Assembly: GCA_030619765.1 (NCBI GenBank)
Contig: JAUXAU010000026.1
Location: 1 to 37,139 of the forward strand
Length of the DNA stretch: 37,139 bases
Source of the DNA: Thermoplasmatota archaeon
GTDB taxonomy: Archaea > Thermoplasmatota > E2 > DHVEG-1
Direction: 5' to 3'
Shown here: positions 14,178-23,631 of the stretch, piece by piece
Layout of the letters: every line of letters begins with the position of its first letter
Position numbering within the stretch: position 1 is the stretch's first letter
Translations under genes and position numbers: made by a program
Notes under the pieces: generated by a model
Told to the model about the DNA's origin: nothing
The model's database searches: none
Seen by the model: the letters and a program-made list of their open reading frames with translations, nothing else

Positions 14178-17100
14178 GTGAATTATAAAAAAGCAAGATT
14201 AGAGGCTGTTGTTCTAACTATGTTGCTTCTGGTATCGACGTTTTTGGTTCCAGCAAGTTCTATTGAAACGGATCAAACAACTAGTTCTCGTGAGGAGTGG
14301 TATGGAGATGTTGAGAAATCTTCTTCTGAAGAACCTGGACCTTGTTGGTTTGATCAGAAATATAACTTTGGAGACCCTGTACCGCTTGATAGGGGTGATA
14401 ATCATGATGATGCTGGAACGAGAAAGGATGCCGGTGATTCGCTTACTCGTTCGACTGCAATTTATCCTGGTGAACTTGTTGATAATACACCAGGAAGAGG
14501 AGTAACCGGTGAACTCGATTCTAGTGATGAAGATTGGTACTATTTTTCAGTTTGTATCGGTCAAGATATCGATATAACTATGACTCCGCCTGGAACTTCT
14601 GATTTTGACCTTGCTCTTTGGGATGAGACAGAAACTTTGAAAGATTCTTCTTCAAACGTTGGTAATGGTGTGCCGGAATCTGTATTCTTCACCGCTGAGT
14701 ATACCGGCTTTTATTATATGGCGATCACTTATGCTGGTGGAGGTAGTGGTCAGTATTCGTTTGATGTTGACCTGTCAGCACAAAACGATGCTAACACTGG
14801 TGATGATGCGGGTAATACCTTTGCTGATGCTGTTCTCATTGCTCCAGATACCTACAGTGGGTATCTTGACATGGACGACCCATATGATTGGTACAAATTT
14901 GTGGTAGATACGGGAGATGGCATTCATTTTAATCTAGAAATGAAAGGCACTACTGACCTATCTGATTTTGATGTTTCACTCTATAATCCCAGTGGAGAGT
15001 TTGTATATGAGGAGGATTACTATTATGATGATGAACTGCTTTATCCTGCGGATGACTCGGGGGAATGGAGAGTCAAAATAGATATTTTCCCAGGATGGGT
15101 TGATTGTCCTCAGCCGATAGACTGGGCGTATTATTCTTATGGTTCTGGTGCCTATGAATTTGAATTTATCATCGAATCAAGTGCACCTGATCCACCAGCT
15201 CCGATACCACAACCAGATATTACACCAATTGCTAAAACTTTTATTATCGAGGATGATCCTAATAGCAATAGAGATGAATATGGATATCTAGCATCAATAC
15301 CAGCGTGTAACTATTTGGATGGTGGACAGCGATATCTCGCACCGATTATCTATGAAGGAGACGATACGGAGACGGAATACCATGGAACTGGGGAGGATCG
15401 AGGTGTTGTTGACGATACCACTCAATACTTCCGTGATGACTGGAATGATTACCTTGCCAACCATGGTAAAATTGCCGTTGAGTATGAAGTACCTGCAGAT
15501 CCAATTGAGGCAGCTGCTGCTATTGCCGAAAATCATTGGACCTCATCAGATCTCGCTGTTGTAGCAATTGATGGAAGCGTGTATGAGGATACTGTAAAAA
15601 CAGTAATAAGTAAAACAAAAACACTAACTCGAAAGGTTGAAGTTGAAACAATACCAAATGACAGCCCAAAAATTGTAGATCTTGGTGGTACCTATAACTA
15701 TCAAATGAATTTGAGAAAAAAATGGTGTGCTATAAACGTTAGTATATATGGTACTGGCGGAGCTGAACCATCAATCAATGCGATTCTACCCCATTTCATG
15801 CCCATGGGAGCAGATTGGTGGCCGCACCCCTATGACAGCGATGGCCCCAAATATGATATTTATTTCCCAATCACGAGATCGGGCATTTGGTCAGCTGGAA
15901 CTAATACTATTGCTGGCGACTGGAACTTCGAAATTACAAAATACGCCGGTCATCGATATAGAATGTGGGTGAAAGATTCTGATTCAACAATTCATGTTAA
16001 AATTGAAACCGATGAACCTTCAGATCTCTTGGTCTTCTTGGTTGACCCACAAGGACATCTTCGAGCTCCAGATATTCCTTACTGGAATGGCCCTGTTAAC
16101 CCGATCCACGTCTGGAATGGCTGCGACTTTGATCCTGGGGCCGGTGGATACGGTCCTTGGAGGAATTGGGATCCAGATCTACGTACTGAATTTTCCGCTG
16201 AGGTTCTTCATCCAGAGAAAGGATTGTGGACTGCAATTGTTGTTCCTAAGCTTGCAGAGGGTCCTGACTTAACCTATGACATAACAGCTGAAGTAACTTA
16301 TACTAATCCTAAGAGGGCTGATGCAGCTGTATCTGCTGCAAACGCTGCGGTTATCGCTTCATTAGAACATGCACCTTTATTGTACGTAACTGAAGATAGC
16401 ATACCATCTGCAACACAGAGTGCATTTACCACGCTTGGTGTTACTAAAGTCATATTTGTCGAAAGAGGTGGAATTGGTAGTGGTGTGAGTGGTCTTCCAA
16501 CACTTGAAGCAGATCTAACAACAATGCAGGAAATAATTGACCACATTAAGGGCTATCCTGCTTCTGAAAACTATATTACCATTACCTCAATTAAGTATTC
16601 CAAAGGAGAGTCAACGTCAAGGTATGGCGGTTCAGGAGGCGGATACTTTGCTCAGGCTGCAAATATTGGTGCGTATCATGGTTCTCCAATTCTCCGAATT
16701 GGTGATGCAACGCAGGATGGTCTAATCAGAACGAAAGTGAATCCTGCTGGAATGGCAGACCGAATAGAAACCTGGAGACTCTGGGATGGTGATTATTATC
16801 ATGGATCCAGGGCTTGTGGGCATTTACCCATCCATGATAGTCCGATAGACCAAACTCCAATACAAATCCTGATTCAAATGCTGAAATACTTGATACTGGA
16901 TCAAGGCGAGCTTCCACCATTTGGATTGGATGCAAAACGATACTGGAATGAAGAACTATATGATGGTATCTATAACTGGATTGCAGACTATGGACTTGAC
17001 CTAGAAGGACAGGAGGGATACTGTTTTGTTGCACCACGAAAGAATATCTATATCCCAGCACATTTTGTCATGATGGGCAATAACTCATATGCAGGTCACA

Positions 17101-17972
17101 TCCCAGGATTCACACCAGCATACACCTCTGCACTAGTTGCACGGAGCTTGTTGTATCCTGCTGTGATCTATGCAAATCCAAACAGAGATATTGTCACATC
17201 ACAAGCGATGAACTTTCCAGATGGCAATACATGGACAACTAATGATGGAGAATTTCATACAGTCTATTCAACCAGAAATAATAAAAAATCGTTTGGTTCC
17301 CATGGACGAACATTCGAAGGTCACGCACTCTGGCGTGCCCATCTTGAACGGATGAATGCGGGTGCAGGTGCAATGTATTACTCAGGTCATGGAACTGGTG
17401 GAAGTGGTATCTCAGCACAATACGAACAAACAGAATTCTGTAACTATCCTAATCAGATTTGGTGGGATGGATGGCGTGGATATAAATATGACAACTGGAA
17501 AATGCCACGAGCCAATGGACACACATGGTATAACCCAGATCCAGATTCGGGGGGGCTTTATGATTTCATACACTTTGACTACCACGATGAGCTTTTTGAT
17601 AATCTACGCAGCAATGCAATCTTCTGGATGTCTTGTACCACTGCGGATGCTAACGGCCCAATGGTTTACCTTGACCATGGTGCAGTTATATACTATGGAA
17701 ATGCCGGCTCTGGTCTTAGAGTTGAGGGTGGCTTACAAGATCAAGAATTCTTCAAAGACGTGTTTATCTATGGAGAACCTATCGGTCCAGCGTATTCAAA
17801 ACAAGTCTGGCTCCACTTCAGAGATTTCACGACTAAAGACCCCACCTCGATGTATGGCTCCTCATCACTGTATGGAGACGAGGGTATTACAACTATTCAG
17901 TGCATATACGGCGATCCAAACCTAATTGTCTACAGTCCAGAGTGGACCTCACCAGAACCAGTAGATCCATAA
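14178..17972 (+). CDS. Large exported C25-like peptidase with PPC domains
   Basis: 1264 residues, GTG start with AAAAGGGGG just upstream. Order: signal peptide; two pre-peptidase C-terminal (PPC) type beta domains at ~95-205 (DEDWYYFSV ... GQYSFDVDL) and ~207-330 (DPYDWYKFVVD); a beta-rich middle; a segment at ~715-800 (AAVIASLEHAPLLYVTEDSI, LGVTKVIFVE) resembling cell-wall-binding repeat 2; and a C25-like domain at ~1030-1264 with His1071 in YYSGHGTGG and Cys1153 in FWMSCTTAD. PPC domains usually follow a peptidase but here precede it. It probably acts at or outside the cell surface. A TATA-like AATATTTAAG lies at 14111. Confidence 0.88.
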   Translation: MNYKKARLEAVVLTMLLLVSTFLVPASSIETDQTTSSREEWYGDVEKSSSEEPGPCWFDQKYNFGDPVPLDRGDNHDDAGTRKDAGDSLTRSTAIYPGELVDNTPGRGVTGELDSSDEDWYYFSVCIGQDIDITMTPPGTSDFDLALWDETETLKDSSSNVGNGVPESVFFTAEYTGFYYMAITYAGGGSGQYSFDVDLSAQNDANTGDDAGNTFADAVLIAPDTYSGYLDMDDPYDWYKFVVDTGDGIHFNLEMKGTTDLSDFDVSLYNPSGEFVYEEDYYYDDELLYPADDSGEWRVKIDIFPGWVDCPQPIDWAYYSYGSGAYEFEFIIESSAPDPPAPIPQPDITPIAKTFIIEDDPNSNRDEYGYLASIPACNYLDGGQRYLAPIIYEGDDTETEYHGTGEDRGVVDDTTQYFRDDWNDYLANHGKIAVEYEVPADPIEAAAAIAENHWTSSDLAVVAIDGSVYEDTVKTVISKTKTLTRKVEVETIPNDSPKIVDLGGTYNYQMNLRKKWCAINVSIYGTGGAEPSINAILPHFMPMGADWWPHPYDSDGPKYDIYFPITRSGIWSAGTNTIAGDWNFEITKYAGHRYRMWVKDSDSTIHVKIETDEPSDLLVFLVDPQGHLRAPDIPYWNGPVNPIHVWNGCDFDPGAGGYGPWRNWDPDLRTEFSAEVLHPEKGLWTAIVVPKLAEGPDLTYDITAEVTYTNPKRADAAVSAANAAVIASLEHAPLLYVTEDSIPSATQSAFTTLGVTKVIFVERGGIGSGVSGLPTLEADLTTMQEIIDHIKGYPASENYITITSIKYSKGESTSRYGGSGGGYFAQAANIGAYHGSPILRIGDATQDGLIRTKVNPAGMADRIETWRLWDGDYYHGSRACGHLPIHDSPIDQTPIQILIQMLKYLILDQGELPPFGLDAKRYWNEELYDGIYNWIADYGLDLEGQEGYCFVAPRKNIYIPAHFVMMGNNSYAGHIPGFTPAYTSALVARSLLYPAVIYANPNRDIVTSQAMNFPDGNTWTTNDGEFHTVYSTRNNKKSFGSHGRTFEGHALWRAHLERMNAGAGAMYYSGHGTGGSGISAQYEQTEFCNYPNQIWWDGWRGYKYDNWKMPRANGHTWYNPDPDSGGLYDFIHFDYHDELFDNLRSNAIFWMSCTTADANGPMVYLDHGAVIYYGNAGSGLRVEGGLQDQEFFKDVFIYGEPIGPAYSKQVWLHFRDFTTKDPTSMYGSSSLYGDEGITTIQCIYGDPNLIVYSPEWTSPEPVDP

Positions 17973-17985
17973 AACTAAACATCCA

Positions 17986-18006
17986 CTTCTCTCTTTTTTT
18001 CTTCTA
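17986..18006 (+). terminator. T-rich terminator after 14178 gene
   Basis: Pyrimidine tract CTTCTCTCTTTTTTTCTTCT within 15 nt of the stop, the usual archaeal termination signal. Confidence 0.55.
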
Positions 18007-18026
18007 TGATAATTCGTAGAATAATT

Positions 18027-18050
18027 GTGGAAATGAAATCAGTACAATAA
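18027..18050 (+). promoter_or_regulatory. Conserved upstream element, copy 1
   Basis: GTGGAAATGAAATCAGTA followed by CAATAA, 39 nt before the TATA box of the 18220 gene. Closely related copies occur at 20153, 22025, 23509, 25105 and 28680. Confidence 0.65.
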
Positions 18051-18070
18051 ACTAGGTTTTGTCCTCTGTT

Positions 18071-18095
18071 TTTATTTTATACCAAACATTTAAAT
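18071..18095 (+). promoter_or_regulatory. Class I promoter of 18220 gene
   Basis: TTTATTTTATACCAAACA then TTTAAAT at 18089-18095. It predicts a leader of about 100 nt before the chosen ATG. Confidence 0.65.
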
Positions 18096-18219
18096 TAGAG
18101 TATACAATTATAACTATTACAGATGTATATGACATTAGAGAAGGAAGAACTCACGATTGACAATAATGCTATTAATAGAGATAACGATTATAGAAATATT
18201 GTTCTTGGGAGTGATACTA

Positions 18220-20091
18220 ATGAGTACAAGAAATAAAATTTATGCTATTATGAAGGCGTGTGTACTAACATTTATTCTACTTTTTGTTTCCTGCTCAAAT
18301 TTGACACTTGCAACTTCATCAATTTCAAACGCTGAAGATGCAGCACGTTTTGTCATAGAGCGACTTTCATATAATGTAGATGAAGTTCTCCTTTACGTTT
18401 GGGGCCCTGTTTCTAAAGGCGAAGAAATTTTTAGCACCAAAGAACATATCTTGAATGCTCCAGAAAAAGGATACGTAATTTACATCGACATCTATCCAAG
18501 AGCGAATTTATTTCACCCTGTGCAATATATATTTCTATCAGAATCCACAGAGGAATTTATTGTTAAAGATGCAATGAGTCCCCCAAGCAATTTTGCTGAT
18601 TATCAAATGATCGAAACAGCAATTGGAACATTATTCACATCAGTAGAAAATAGACGAGCACCAATTCCGGAAGGGGCAATCCCTGCCCTCTTGCAACGTT
18701 CAACTGATACACGGTATGCAGTCCTTATGAATGGTGGATACGCTTCAGGTAGCAATCATGTAAGGTATTGGAACGATCTATCAAATATCTACATTACCTT
18801 AAATTATGTGTATGGTTTTCCTGACGAAAATATCATTGTTCTTTGTTCAGATGGGTTAAACCCTGCACCAGATCAGTCCAATGGCCTTAATTCAGATCCA
18901 GATTTGGATGGTGATGGAGACGATGATATTATGTATTCCTGTATTCTTTCAAATGTAGATTTGGTCTTTGCCGATCTTGCAAATATTCTAACTGTAAATG
19001 ATAAGTTGTTTATTTTCACAACCGATCATGGGAGTAGCGCTGGTGGATGGAATGTTGTTCAAAATCTTTGGAATTATGAAGAACTAACAGATGCTCATTT
19101 TGCCGCTCTTTTGGATGCATTACCTAATTGTGAGATTATCTGCACGTTTGAGCCATGTTTTTCAGGAGGATTTTTAGATGATGTAGTAGTTCCCCCTGGA
19201 CCAGTTATTGCTTCATCAGCTTGTCGACACGATGAATATTCATGGGCTATGAATAATCTTCAATATGATGAATATGTATTTCATTGGACAGCTGCTGTTA
19301 AGGGAGAAGATGCCTATGGAATACCTGTTGACGCTGATTATAATCAAGATGGCAAAATTACTATGGATGAAGCATACTTATATGCCAAAACACACGATAT
19401 ACAAAATGAACATCCACAATATGGAGATTATCCAGAAAATATCGGTTCTCTAATATCCCTATATCCTACTAATCTACCACCAGAAGACCCACTGAAACCC
19501 GTTGGACCAGATGAGGGGATCATCCTAGAAGAATACTCATTCTCCAGTAACACAACCGATCCTGAAGAAGAACAAATCTACTACTGGTTTGACTGGGGAG
19601 ATGGCACCAATACTGGTTGGCTCGGCCCCTTCGCCTCAGGCACTTCAATCGAGGAATCTCATATCTGGTATGATTCTGGAAATTATTCAGTAAAAGTAAA
19701 AGCTAAGGACGAAACAGATATTGAAAGCGGCTGGTCAGAACCTTTGACAATTCATATTACCAAAGCAATGTTAGAAATCGGTTTTTTTAGAGGAGGATTC
19801 CTCAAAGTCACCGCGCCTATCAGAAACACCGGTGATACTGATGCCAACGGCGTCAGTTGGAACATTAACCTCCAAGGTGGAATTATCCTCCTTGGGAAAG
19901 AAACAACCGGGATAATCTTAAGCATTCCTCCAGGTGGAGAAGAAATCATTAGCACAGGTGTTATCATCGGATTCGGCCAAACAAGAATCTTTGTGACTGT
20001 GGAAGAACCGCGTGGATCAACAGATAACAGAGATCAAGGTGCAAAGATGTTACTCTTCTTTATCAACGTTAACCCAGGTGGCGGTATCTAA
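18220..20091 (+). CDS. Exported C13/caspase-like cysteine peptidase with PKD and PGGGI tail
   Basis: 623 residues from the ATG at 18220, chosen for GGGAGTGAT just upstream and a signal peptide directly after. TTG 18157 and ATG 18166 are in-frame alternatives that would add a second hydrophobic stretch. The leader ends LLFVSCSN, resembling a lipobox. The catalytic domain (~155-360) has His270 in FTTDHGSS and Cys313 in FEPCFSGGF, the dyad of clan CD enzymes such as C13. A PKD domain follows (~423-514, DWGDGT), then the shared C-terminal domain (~516-623) ending INVNPGGGI. Extracellular or surface proteolysis is expected. Confidence 0.88.
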   Translation: MSTRNKIYAIMKACVLTFILLFVSCSNLTLATSSISNAEDAARFVIERLSYNVDEVLLYVWGPVSKGEEIFSTKEHILNAPEKGYVIYIDIYPRANLFHPVQYIFLSESTEEFIVKDAMSPPSNFADYQMIETAIGTLFTSVENRRAPIPEGAIPALLQRSTDTRYAVLMNGGYASGSNHVRYWNDLSNIYITLNYVYGFPDENIIVLCSDGLNPAPDQSNGLNSDPDLDGDGDDDIMYSCILSNVDLVFADLANILTVNDKLFIFTTDHGSSAGGWNVVQNLWNYEELTDAHFAALLDALPNCEIICTFEPCFSGGFLDDVVVPPGPVIASSACRHDEYSWAMNNLQYDEYVFHWTAAVKGEDAYGIPVDADYNQDGKITMDEAYLYAKTHDIQNEHPQYGDYPENIGSLISLYPTNLPPEDPLKPVGPDEGIILEEYSFSSNTTDPEEEQIYYWFDWGDGTNTGWLGPFASGTSIEESHIWYDSGNYSVKVKAKDETDIESGWSEPLTIHITKAMLEIGFFRGGFLKVTAPIRNTGDTDANGVSWNINLQGGIILLGKETTGIILSIPPGGEEIISTGVIIGFGQTRIFVTVEEPRGSTDNRDQGAKMLLFFINVNPGGGI

Positions 20092-20114
20092 AACAATACT
20101 AAATAAAGTGGAGA

Positions 20115-20140
20115 TTTCTTCCTCTTTTTCTTTTTATTTC
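20115..20140 (+). terminator. T-rich terminator after 18220 gene
   Basis: TTTCTTCCTCTTTTTCTTTT tract 24 nt after the stop. Confidence 0.55.
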
Positions 20141-20152
20141 CATAGAGTATTT

Positions 20153-20176
20153 GTGGAGATGAAATCAATACACTAA
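20153..20176 (+). promoter_or_regulatory. Conserved upstream element, copy 2
   Basis: GTGGAGATGAAATCAATA then CACTAA, 42 nt before the TATA box of the 20273 gene. Confidence 0.6.
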
Positions 20177-20200
20177 AATTGAGTTTTGTTATAGATTTTT

Positions 20201-20225
20201 TTTATTTTATGGCAAACATTTAAAT
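20201..20225 (+). promoter_or_regulatory. Class I promoter of 20273 gene
   Basis: TTTATTTTATGGCAAACA then TTTAAAT at 20219-20225; two bases differ from the class consensus. Confidence 0.6.
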
Positions 20226-20272
20226 TATGCGGGTAGATTACTACTTATAAATAAAATAATGGAGATAAAAAC

Positions 20273-21970
20273 ATGAACAAAAAAATAATTGGAATTTTTA
20301 TTTGTATGCTGTTGATTGGCTATGCAATACCTGTTTTGGGATTAGCAGGGGAACCAAATAATGCAACAATAGCCTATCAAGATCCAAATCAGAGTTATAG
20401 ATTAAAGGTTGAACATCTAAATGATGGTAGACTTCCACCAGATCCAGGGGAAATGCCAGAGGAATTTGTTATTAAGGAATCGGGAAATATTCAAAGAACC
20501 TCCAATCCACCTGATAGAACCATACTATCTGATGATGAAACAATTATTGAAATTCTTGAAAATCTAGATGAAGCACTCGTGTTAGGTTACTTGGAGGATA
20601 TTGTTGATTTTGGACCAAGAGTAACTGGAACAACTGCATGTCAACTAGCAGGTGATTATATTTACAATGAATTTGTTAGTTATGGACTCGAAGCTCGATA
20701 TGATGACTGGTCGTATTATGGTTATTCAGGTAATAATATCGAAGGTACATTGCCCGGTATAGATGAAAATAGCGATGAGATATACATTATTTGTGCACAT
20801 TATGATTCTGTTTCTGGTAGTCCTGGTGCAGATGATGATGGATCTGGGACAGCCGCTGTTCTTGCTGCGGCTTACCTTATGAGTCAGTATACGTTTAACC
20901 ATACAATTCGCTTTGTTACTTTTGATGGAGAAGAGCAAGGTCTTTTAGGAAGCCATGAGTATGCTGAAGAGGCAAGTAACAATGGTGATAATATCGTAGC
21001 AGCATTAAACGGCGACATGATTGGTTATGCAGAAAATCCAACTCAGGCTAGCTACGTTAAAATTTATGAAAATTCTGCATCTGAGTGGATCACTGATTTC
21101 ACAGAAGTAGTTAGTCAACAATATTATAATTACATTGAGTTAACCATCGTTCCAAGTGGATCCGCAGGTAATAGTGATCATGCAAGTTTCTGGAATTTTG
21201 GTTATAATGCTATCATGTATCATGAATATCAGTTCAATATTTATTATCATTCACCGCAGGATATTATTGCAAATATGGATGTGGATTATTCAACAAGAGT
21301 TACCAGATTAATTACAGCCACTTTAGGCGAACTTGCAGAAGCGCAAATTTTGAACTATCCGCCAGATACACCGGGTCAACCTAATGGACCAACACAAGGA
21401 GTAACGAATAAAGAACTTACATTCTCTGGCGTTACCACTGATCCTGAAGGAGAACAAATATATTATAAGTTTAACTGGGGAGATAACACGTCTAGCTACT
21501 GGGTTGGACCATATGATTCAGGTGTTGCTGGAGAAGCGTCTCACGTTTGGACTGATCCAGGAGAATACGATATAAGAGTAAAAGCAAAGGATATAAATGA
21601 AAGTGAAAGTGATTGGTCAATTCCATTAACAGTTACCATTGTTGAAGGACCCATATTAGATATGGGGCTTATCAGTGGTGGACTATTCAAAGTAAATGCA
21701 GTCATCCGAAACATTGGTGCTACCGAGGCAACAAACGTAAAATGGAATATGACCCTGAGCGGTACAATACTCATAGGGAAAGAAAGCAACGGCGAGATTC
21801 TAAGTATTCCTGCAGATGGAAGCGCCACTGCGACTTCAGGTTTAATCATCGGATTCGGAAAAACAATAATAACAGTTACAGCGGAGATACCAGAGGGATC
21901 AGATATTAGAGAACAAAGTGGGTTTGTATTATTGTTCTTTATAAAGCTCAATCCTGGTGGCGGCATATAA
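20273..21970 (+). CDS. Exported M28 zinc aminopeptidase with PKD and PGGGI tail
   Basis: 565 residues: signal peptide (MNKKIIGIFICMLLIG), a short linker, M28 domain at ~100-360, PKD-type domain at ~363-457 (FNWGDNTS), and the shared C-terminal domain at ~460-565 ending FIKLNPGGGI. The zinc and catalytic residues of M28 are all visible: His176 (AHYDS), Asp187 (GADDDGSG), Glu220/Glu221 (DGEEQGLLGS), Asp248 (NGDMIG) and His326 (YYHSPQD). The expected reaction is removal of N-terminal residues from peptides outside the cell, complementing the neighbouring endopeptidases. Start fixed by TGGAGAT upstream. Paralogous to the 33311 gene. Confidence 0.94.
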   Translation: MNKKIIGIFICMLLIGYAIPVLGLAGEPNNATIAYQDPNQSYRLKVEHLNDGRLPPDPGEMPEEFVIKESGNIQRTSNPPDRTILSDDETIIEILENLDEALVLGYLEDIVDFGPRVTGTTACQLAGDYIYNEFVSYGLEARYDDWSYYGYSGNNIEGTLPGIDENSDEIYIICAHYDSVSGSPGADDDGSGTAAVLAAAYLMSQYTFNHTIRFVTFDGEEQGLLGSHEYAEEASNNGDNIVAALNGDMIGYAENPTQASYVKIYENSASEWITDFTEVVSQQYYNYIELTIVPSGSAGNSDHASFWNFGYNAIMYHEYQFNIYYHSPQDIIANMDVDYSTRVTRLITATLGELAEAQILNYPPDTPGQPNGPTQGVTNKELTFSGVTTDPEGEQIYYKFNWGDNTSSYWVGPYDSGVAGEASHVWTDPGEYDIRVKAKDINESESDWSIPLTVTIVEGPILDMGLISGGLFKVNAVIRNIGATEATNVKWNMTLSGTILIGKESNGEILSIPADGSATATSGLIIGFGKTIITVTAEIPEGSDIREQSGFVLLFFIKLNPGGGI

Positions 21971-21990
21971 TTCGACCATAATCAGTGAAC

Positions 21991-22014
21991 CCTTCTTTTT
22001 TTCTTTTTAATTTC
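21991..22014 (+). terminator. T-rich terminator after 20273 gene
   Basis: CCTTCTTTTTTTCTTTTTAA tract about 20 nt after the stop. Confidence 0.55.
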
Positions 22015-22024
22015 CTGGAGTAAC

Positions 22025-22048
22025 GTGGAAATGAAATCAGTATAGCAG
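22025..22048 (+). promoter_or_regulatory. Conserved upstream element, copy 3
   Basis: Exact GTGGAAATGAAATCAGTA, 32 nt before the TATA box of the 22145 gene. Confidence 0.65.
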
Positions 22049-22075
22049 TGTAACAAATGTTACAATGCTTTATCA

Positions 22076-22112
22076 AAATATTTATATAAGATTAATTAGA
22101 TGTATTAATCGT
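22076..22112 (+). promoter_or_regulatory. Class II promoter of 22145 gene
   Basis: AAAATATTTATATAAGATTA followed by ATTAGATGTATTAATC. The same sequence, one base changed, stands before the 23632 gene. TATA box TTTATATA at 22081-22088. Confidence 0.65.
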
Positions 22113-22144
22113 GCTATGGTATAGCAATTACGGGAGGAACAAAA

Positions 22145-23443
22145 ATGAAAAAGAAAATAATAAGCATATTTGTTTGCATGCTGTTGTTCGTTACTGTTTT
22201 TTCAGTAACAGGTGCCATGAATATTGAAAAGACCTCTAGTATGACACCCAAGTCAACTTCAACCGGTCTTGCCTGGTCAGATAACTTCGATTCCTACGTT
22301 ACTGGTAGTGCATTGCATGGCCAGGGCGGATGGGAAGCCTGGGATGACAATCCAGCAACCACTGCCTATGTCGTTGACGATCAAGCACGAAGTACCCCAA
22401 ACTCATGCGAAATCGCCTGGTTCGGTGGGGTATCAGCAGATATCGTCCAACAATTCACTGACATAAACTCAGGTGATTGGATAATCACCACATATCTATA
22501 CGTCCCTAGTGATATGTCCGGGAATTCATTCTTTATCCTCATGAATGACTATCAACATGGAGGTCCACACAACACCCAAGACTGGTCACTCCAAATCCAA
22601 TTCAGTGCATCAACAGGTAAAATCTGGGATTACAACAATCTAGCTGCAGAACTACCACTCATCGTGGATGCTTGGGCTGAACTTCGAGTAGAAATCGACT
22701 TTGAAGCTGATATACAAACCGTGTACTATGATGGCACTTTCTTGCTATCAAAAAGCTGGAAAGATGGAGTAAGCCCGGGTGGCGCAAAAAACCTTGCCGC
22801 TATCGATCTTTACGCAGATTCAGTAGCCTCAACATCAGTTTATTGGGATGACTTCCTTCTTGACAGACCAGAAGCGCTTTCGTGTGATGCCGATGGACCA
22901 TATGAAGGCTTAGTTGACGAAGAGATACAGTTTGACGGTACTGCAGCTGGTGGAGTACCACCCTATGAGTATCTTTGGGATTTCGGCAATGGCGATACTT
23001 CAACCGTCGAAGACCCTGTTTACGCTTATGGCGAACCTGGTATTTATACTGTTCATCTTACTGTTACAGACTCAGATCAAAGCACCGCTTGGGATGAGAC
23101 CACAGCAACCATTGAGGGGGTACCAATACTTGATATGAGGCCTCTCACAGGTGGATTATTCAAAGTAAGTGCAGAAATCAAAAACATAGGGTCCAAAGAA
23201 GCAACTGGTGTACAGTGGAGTATTAAACTAGAAGGCGGGGCATTTATTGGCAAAGAAACTGAAGGTGGGCCTTTAACTATTCCTACAAGCGGAAGCGAAA
23301 CTATAACTTCAAATTTAATACTAGGATTCGGACCAACGGTAATAACTGCTACAGCAGAAATACCAGAAAGTTCAGATACAATAGAACAAGATGGATTTGT
23401 ATTCTTGTTCTTTATAAAGGTAAGCCCAGGTGGAGGCATTTAA
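22145..23443 (+). CDS. Exported LamG-like, PKD and PGGGI-tail protein
   Basis: 432 residues: signal peptide (MKKKIISIFVCMLLFV), a jelly-roll domain at ~40-240 resembling LamG/concanavalin-like folds (WSDNFDSY at the start, YLYVPSDMSGNSFFILMND, WAELRVEIDF, and SVYWDDFLLDRP at the end), a classic PKD domain at ~243-325 (YLWDFGNGDTS), and the shared C-terminal domain at ~327-432 ending FIKVSPGGGI. No catalytic residues are visible; ligand or polymer binding is likely. The GGGAGGAAC site supports the start. Part of its tail-domain DNA is identical to that of the gene at 33311. Confidence 0.85.
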   Translation: MKKKIISIFVCMLLFVTVFSVTGAMNIEKTSSMTPKSTSTGLAWSDNFDSYVTGSALHGQGGWEAWDDNPATTAYVVDDQARSTPNSCEIAWFGGVSADIVQQFTDINSGDWIITTYLYVPSDMSGNSFFILMNDYQHGGPHNTQDWSLQIQFSASTGKIWDYNNLAAELPLIVDAWAELRVEIDFEADIQTVYYDGTFLLSKSWKDGVSPGGAKNLAAIDLYADSVASTSVYWDDFLLDRPEALSCDADGPYEGLVDEEIQFDGTAAGGVPPYEYLWDFGNGDTSTVEDPVYAYGEPGIYTVHLTVTDSDQSTAWDETTATIEGVPILDMRPLTGGLFKVSAEIKNIGSKEATGVQWSIKLEGGAFIGKETEGGPLTIPTSGSETITSNLILGFGPTVITATAEIPESSDTIEQDGFVFLFFIKVSPGGGI

Positions 23444-23454
23444 TACAACCATAA

Positions 23455-23490
23455 AAAGGGAGTTTTTCCCTCTTTTTTCTTTTTAATTCC
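23455..23490 (+). terminator. Hairpin plus T-run terminator after 22145 gene
   Basis: AGGGA-gtttt-TCCCT hairpin followed by CTTTTTTCTTTTTAA, resembling an intrinsic terminator. Confidence 0.6.
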
Positions 23491-23508
23491 ACGGGATAGG
23501 TTTGTATT

Positions 23509-23532
23509 GTGGAAATGAAATTAATAAAGTAA
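23509..23532 (+). promoter_or_regulatory. Conserved upstream element, copy 4
   Basis: GTGGAAATGAAATTAATA then AAGTAA, 32 nt before the TATA box of the 23632 gene. Confidence 0.6.
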
Positions 23533-23558
23533 ACTGTTACAGATGTTGAAATTTTTAC

Positions 23559-23596
23559 AAAATATTTATATAAGATTATTTAGATGTATTAATCAC
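23559..23596 (+). promoter_or_regulatory. Class II promoter of 23632 gene
   Basis: AAAATATTTATATAAGATTA with TTTAGATGTATTAATC, matching the promoter at 22076. TATA box TTTATATA at 23565-23572. Confidence 0.65.
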
Positions 23597-23631
23597 GCCA
23601 TAATAATATGGCTTTTATGGGAGGAACATAT

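Noticed and set aside
17356-17925. 189-codon overlapping plus-strand frame within the large C25-like gene
   Set aside because: Out-of-frame reading of a conserved catalytic region; no recognisable protein features.
21541-21966. Antisense frames opposite the PGGGI tail domains (also 23077-23439 and 34531-34911)
   Set aside because: They recur only because the tail-domain DNA recurs. Their similarity to each other is a by-product, and none has a start signal.
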